Below are positions 60,743 to 64,000 of a DNA stretch of 64,000 nt, piece after piece (positions within the stretch are counted from its first letter, which is position 1; each line of letters starts with the position of its first letter). The translations under genes were made by a program, and so were the position numbers. The stretch is from Unio delphinus (taxonomy: Eukaryota > Mollusca > Bivalvia > Unionida > Unionidae): the NCBI GenBank assembly GCA_029339505.1, contig JAQISU010000003.1, positions 19,723,001-19,787,000 on the forward strand, read 5' to 3'. The notes below the pieces were generated by a model. The model saw only the letters and a program-made list of their open reading frames with translations, was not told the DNA's origin and did not search any database.

Positions 60743-61633
60743 GTCAATGAAGCATTAACGACCCGATTGGCTCGTGAACGATTAGATGCAATTAAGAGAT
60801 TTATACCAATTCGAGACTCTGTAAGAAATAAACTGCAAGCTACACAGAGTCTTCAGACTGATTTTGCTGAGGGATCTGAAGAATTGTTTAAACCAATAAC
60901 CACAGCAACGAAGGAGGTAGTGTCAACAATCTCTGAACAAGGAAAAAAACAAGAAGAGACCTTTCTCCCTGTGTTAGAAAAAATAGAAAAAAGAACTAAA
61001 CAAACAAAAGAATCATTAAAAACACTTCCTCAGAATATATCAGAACGACAATTTGAAGAACAACAACGACTAGTTAGTGGACTACCTAAATCAAGGAAAT
61101 TATCGGATCTATTTACCGATAAAGCTAAACAACTAATTCTCAATGAGAAGGAGGGCAATTTAAGTGAATTTGCTGCTAACAGCTATGATTCACAAGAGAA
61201 TTTTTTCACGGACAATTATACGGATTATAGAATGTCACATAATGAATGGGCTGATATAGTGTATGAAATAAATACCGGGAGTATAGATAGAAGGAGGACG
61301 AAATATCGAGAATTTAAGAGAAATTTTGATTATCATTTACAACGCCAAACAAAACAAGAAGAACTTGATGATGATGATAAACTGGATGAAGCAACTGGTT
61401 ATAGCGGAAAGGGATTAGGGACCCCAAGTAGGGTATGTCCTGATAGTGTTATCAATGATATATCACGATTAGATGTTCTAATCGGAGGGTTCCGATCTGG
61501 AAATAATTCACCGGAAATAATTAATGAAGCAGCTGATATATGTAGACGGTTATTTCAAGGTGGTATCATGGATATCAAAACATATCTTGGTTTCATTAGC
61601 GATTTAGTGGAAAATGGGTATCATAGTGACTGA
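60743..61633 (+). CDS. Hypothetical virion-associated protein, start codon lost
   Basis: The open frame begins right after a TAG (60740-60742) with VNEALTTRLARERLDAI and stays open to 61633, about 296 codons. It is rich in charged coiled-coil-like helices (residues 20-110: KEVVSTISEQGKKQEETFLP, KIEKRTKQTKESLK), followed by an acidic patch (EELDDDDKLDEA) and a Gly-rich C-terminal part. No ATG exists before codon 100; the sequence TTTCAAATATAGGTC differs from the next gene's TTTCAAATAATG, so a single inserted or changed base seems to have removed the start. Position between the array and capsid genes suggests a late structural or scaffold role, but I do not recognise the family. Confidence 0.6.
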   Translation, partial: VNEALTTRLARERLDAIKRFIPIRDSVRNKLQATQSLQTDFAEGSEELFKPITTATKEVVSTISEQGKKQEETFLPVLEKIEKRTKQTKESLKTLPQNISERQFEEQQRLVSGLPKSRKLSDLFTDKAKQLILNEKEGNLSEFAANSYDSQENFFTDNYTDYRMSHNEWADIVYEINTGSIDRRRTKYREFKRNFDYHLQRQTKQEELDDDDKLDEATGYSGKGLGTPSRVCPDSVINDISRLDVLIGGFRSGNNSPEIINEAADICRRLFQGGIMDIKTYLGFISDLVENGYHSD

Positions 61634-61695
61634 AATCACTAGTGATTAATTGAAAAATTGTTTTACAATTGAAAAATTGCTAGCAATTTCAAATA
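61634..61695. promoter_or_regulatory. Inverted-repeat block before the second late gene
   Basis: ATTGAAAAATTGTTTTACAA then GAAAAATTGCTAGCAATTTC, a hairpin-forming sequence with a CTAG centre, ends at AAATA next to the ATG at 61696. Confidence 0.55.
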
Positions 61696-62136
61696 ATGAT
61701 CATACACTACAATCATGATAAACCAGCCAGTGTCTATGTAGTTCATTCACGATTTCCAGTTTATAGAGCATATTACGGAGATGGTTTCGGTGATACCATT
61801 GCAGGGTTATTTTCAAGAATGGCCCCAAAAGTGATGCCGTTAGCTAAACAACTAGGAATGAAAGCCATTGATGTTATTCGTGATAAGGGTATTAGTACTG
61901 TTGGAGATCTTGCCGGAAAAGCGTTTTCAGCTGCGAAGAATAAATTAACAGCGCTAGTTAGACGAAAAAAAAAACAGGTACCATTGCCATCTACAGCGGA
62001 AATGCCTGCGAGTGTTAGTAAAATTATAAATAACGCAGTAGATGAAAAACTAGCATTGCTGGTGACTCCAAGTGACCAAGATAACATGATAGCAAACATG
62101 ATAGCGGGAAGTGGCTTTAAAAAAACACGACGATGA
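61696..62136 (+). CDS. Small basic minor virion protein candidate
   Basis: 146 codons, intact. Residues 28-60 read YGDGFGDTIAGLFSRMAPKV and MPLAKQLGMKAI, a Gly-rich start followed by an amphipathic helix, then a Lys/Arg run RRKKK near residue 95 and a helical C-terminus with basic end (KKTRR). This layout resembles minor core/membrane-active proteins encoded beside the capsid gene in adintovirus-like elements (adenovirus pX/pVI-like). That analogy is by eye. It lies 62 bp after the previous gene and 63 bp before the capsid candidate. Confidence 0.6.
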   Translation: MIIHYNHDKPASVYVVHSRFPVYRAYYGDGFGDTIAGLFSRMAPKVMPLAKQLGMKAIDVIRDKGISTVGDLAGKAFSAAKNKLTALVRRKKKQVPLPSTAEMPASVSKIINNAVDEKLALLVTPSDQDNMIANMIAGSGFKKTRR

Positions 62137-62199
62137 AAAATCTTTTACGATGAAAATCGTTTACGATTTCACGATTTAGACTCTGATAAATAGAATAAA
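62137..62199. promoter_or_regulatory. Inverted-repeat block before the capsid gene
   Basis: GATGAAAATCGTTTACGATT and TCACGATTT form overlapping short hairpins (AAATCG/CGATTT). A similar block with different bases stands before the other late genes. Confidence 0.5.
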
Positions 62200-63615
62200 A
62201 TGTTCAAAAGGTCACCTGATCCAGCATTTGATATGGATGCCCCAGTGCTCAAGAATGATTCTGTACGCGATTTTCAATTTTATTCTTCTCACGCAACACA
62301 ACCAGATCTCCGATCGCGAATTGAACTTCAAGTTCATGATACCAGTAAATACTTTTTGCCTTGTGAAGCGTTTATCGAAATCGAAGGTGAACTCGTAACA
62401 AATGTTGTAGCTAATACCCCATACGACAATAACCCGACTCTTAAAGTTGGTTTTGTTAATAATGAGATCATGGCGCTATTTGAAAGTGCAAGATATCTCA
62501 TTGATGGAAAGGAAATTGAATCCATTGACCGTGAAGTTGATGTTGCCACAACAATCATAGGGTTAGCGAGATATTCTGATGATTATACAAGATCAGCTGG
62601 TCCATCTATGATGTTTTCTAAGGATATTACTGATCACCCTGAACACGTCCAGTATTCTAGAGTCAAGGCAACACATGCTTCTTCAGTTAATCCAGCACCA
62701 GCCGGATATGTAAGACCAGCTGGTGATTTTGATGTCATAAATAATATTACTAACTACAACATAGGGTTTGCAACACGCGTAGCAACGTTGCATGGACAGC
62801 GTCGACAATTTTCATGTGCGATTCCACTGCATCATATTTTTGGATTCTGTAGAAATGTCCGAAAAGTTATTTATGGAGCGAAGCATACAGTAGCGCTTGT
62901 ACGAAAGGGTACTGATAATGATGCAATCTGGCGTGATGTTGGTGTTGCTGATGGTAAAGTCATTTTAACAAAACTAGCATTATGGATGCCAGTGTTAACT
63001 CCATCAATCACAGAAGAACAGCGACTACTATCATTTATGGATCAAGGAGGAAAGTCGTTGTTGAGTTGGTTATCAGTGACTACGGATATCAAGCAGGATA
63101 ATGTTGATGGTACATTCACATGGCATCTGGCATCAACACAAGGTGTTTCAGCTCCACGTCATATATTTGTAGCGTTACAGAATAATGTGCGGGTTGGTAA
63201 TCAAGAACGAAGCCATATGATATTTGATCAGTTAGGTGTTAATGAAGTATCGCTGAGAATAAACGGACAGCAGGAACCATCCGAGGATATACAACTTGAT
63301 TACACCACTAACCATATTGCGCGTGTATATCATAACATGTTGTCATATATGTCACGTGATCAAAATGTGGATACTGGTTTGCAAATATCACAACTTGATT
63401 TTAAAAGCCTCTATCCGATTTATTACTTTTCACTGGAACATCTTGATTTAACAAGACAATCTGTCGTTGATATACACTTCAGAGCTCGTGTAACCCGTCC
63501 TGGTGGTATTGCTAATTACAGAGCGGTTGCTGTCATTCTCAGTGATAAATCAATGCTACTTGAAGGTGTTGGTGTTAGAATGAGAATCATTGATTCACCA
63601 GTGGAAAATCTATGA
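62200..63615 (+). CDS. Major capsid protein candidate (double jelly-roll type)
   Basis: 471 codons, uninterrupted, starting MFKRSPDPAFDMDAPVLK and ending DSPVENL. Recurrent beta-strand patterns, a conserved-looking block AIPLHHIFGFC near residue 205, LWMPVLTPSITEEQR near residue 262 and the C-terminal VDIHFRARVTRPG fit a jelly-roll capsid of the Polinton/adintovirus/virophage group. Length (450-650 residues) and the place at the end of the late block also fit. It is the largest intact gene of the element, which suggests either recent loss of function elsewhere or later selection on this gene. Function is inferred; a fold prediction would be decisive. Confidence 0.7.
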   Translation: MFKRSPDPAFDMDAPVLKNDSVRDFQFYSSHATQPDLRSRIELQVHDTSKYFLPCEAFIEIEGELVTNVVANTPYDNNPTLKVGFVNNEIMALFESARYLIDGKEIESIDREVDVATTIIGLARYSDDYTRSAGPSMMFSKDITDHPEHVQYSRVKATHASSVNPAPAGYVRPAGDFDVINNITNYNIGFATRVATLHGQRRQFSCAIPLHHIFGFCRNVRKVIYGAKHTVALVRKGTDNDAIWRDVGVADGKVILTKLALWMPVLTPSITEEQRLLSFMDQGGKSLLSWLSVTTDIKQDNVDGTFTWHLASTQGVSAPRHIFVALQNNVRVGNQERSHMIFDQLGVNEVSLRINGQQEPSEDIQLDYTTNHIARVYHNMLSYMSRDQNVDTGLQISQLDFKSLYPIYYFSLEHLDLTRQSVVDIHFRARVTRPGGIANYRAVAVILSDKSMLLEGVGVRMRIIDSPVENL

Positions 63616-63655
63616 TTGAAATTGTAAACGATTTAGAATCAATATATTATGTATA
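63616..63655. promoter_or_regulatory. Short inverted-repeat block after the capsid gene
   Basis: TTGAAATTGTAAACGATTTA lies between the capsid stop and the next ATG; it repeats the AAATTG/AAACGATTT theme of the other late intergenic blocks. Confidence 0.4.
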
Positions 63656-64000
63656 ATGACATATAGTAATATTAGTGTTGCGTTAACTCCTGGTCAAATC
63701 AAGAAATTGCAGTCGGAATCAGCTAAAAAAATGTGGAACCACTATCACGCTAAAACCCAATCAAATCACTGGCGGGGCGAATAAATTATCACTGACAACT
63801 CGTCAAGTGAAACATTTCAATGATGCACTTGTAGCAAAAAAGGTGTTCAGATTACTATTTCTGCGGCTGCTATCAAAAATATGATTAAAACAGGCGGTAT
63901 ATTCCCGTTATTTGCTGCGTTACCAGGATAAATTACAGCGGCTGCACCAGCAGTTGCAAAAGCAGTCGCATTGGGGGCAGCTGGAGGCTTGGGAGCAAAA
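63656..64000 (+). pseudogene. Virion-associated protein with Gly/Ala-rich hydrophobic tail, broken, cut by window end
   Basis: ATG at 63656 opens MTYSNISVALTPGQIKKLQS. The recognisable sequence then moves between frames, with shifts near 63728 and 63835, and a TAA near 63930 after FAALPG. The last part, AAPAVAKAVALGAAGGLGA, is a Gly/Ala-rich hydrophobic segment. Such a helical start plus a Gly/Ala hydrophobic tail occurs in membrane-active minor capsid proteins. The end is outside the window. Confidence 0.5.

Larger units (their letters stand above)
51950..64000. mobile_element. Polinton/Maverick-like (adintovirus-like) endogenous viral element, right side cut by window
   Basis: A compact cluster of virus-like genes unlike the rest of the window: packaging ATPase, zinc-ribbon/phospholipase A2, Polinton-type integrase, family B DNA polymerase joined to an SF1 helicase, HNH endonuclease, minor and major virion-protein candidates. 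Genes lie on both strands with very short gaps. ATPase, polymerase, integrase and capsid together are the hallmark set of Polintons/adintoviruses. The left border is set by the AATCAATGAAAACAGGCAAAA repeats, which recur inside the element near 59840; terminal inverted repeats could not be tested because the right end is outside. Most enzyme genes are broken, so this is a decaying copy. Confidence 0.78.

Noticed and set aside
52217..64000. Reassigned stop codons (TAA read as an amino acid) in the viral element
   Set aside because: The longest genes have no in-frame TAA, and the broken genes also carry frameshifts, so decay explains the stops better.

Overview
The window is metazoan nuclear DNA: AT-rich, with GT-AG introns, many minisatellites, tRNA-derived SINEs, DIRS-type retrotransposons, pogo/Tigger-like DNA transposon remnants and an endogenous virus-like element. 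The repeat mix would suit a mollusc, perhaps a bivalve, but the species is an inference I cannot confirm.

The only host gene I can support is a LETMD1-like (LETM1 domain-containing 1) mitochondrial gene on the + strand. Seven exons (976-1088, 11737-11816, 14633-14819, 29745-29846, 30468-30602, 37930-38026, 49128-49252) join in phase into about 278 codons that end at a natural stop. The N-terminal exon(s) lie upstream of the window. The introns reach about 15 kb and are swollen by repeats: minisatellites in introns 1, 3 and 6, one DIRS-like element in intron 3 (16600-23780), another in intron 6 (41864-47863), older DIRS debris, SINEs, a LINE fragment (about 35540-37080) and deleted pogo/Tigger elements (32972-35054, 40301-41236; another downstream of the gene at 49792-51829). 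Two minisatellites meet splice sites. A 53-bp array beginning at exon 6 repeats its 5' splice site, and a 32-bp array ends against the 3' splice site of exon 2.

From about 51950 to the window end lies a Polinton/Maverick-like (adintovirus-like) element, cut off by the window edge. In order it holds: a FtsK/HerA-type packaging ATPase (-), a zinc-ribbon plus parvovirus-type phospholipase A2 gene (+, frameshifted), a Polinton-type integrase (+, broken), a family B DNA polymerase joined to an SF1 helicase (-, in several pieces), a small Cys-rich zinc protein (+), an HNH endonuclease (+, nonsense codon), a small hypothetical gene, a 1.5-kb non-coding region, and a late block of an unknown virion-like protein, a small basic minor virion-like protein, a 471-residue major-capsid candidate and the start of another protein. 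Most of its enzyme genes carry single frameshifts or stops, so this copy looks decayed, but the capsid-side genes are nearly intact.

The most unusual signal is the non-coding stretch at 59186-60595. It holds an array of about 50-nt stem-loops whose 13-15 bp stems differ from copy to copy but stay perfectly paired in six of eight, while the AT-rich loops stay similar. This covariation means the pairing has been kept, either by selection on an RNA or DNA hairpin or by a repair process that copies one arm onto the other. The short intergenic inverted repeats before the late genes may be related.
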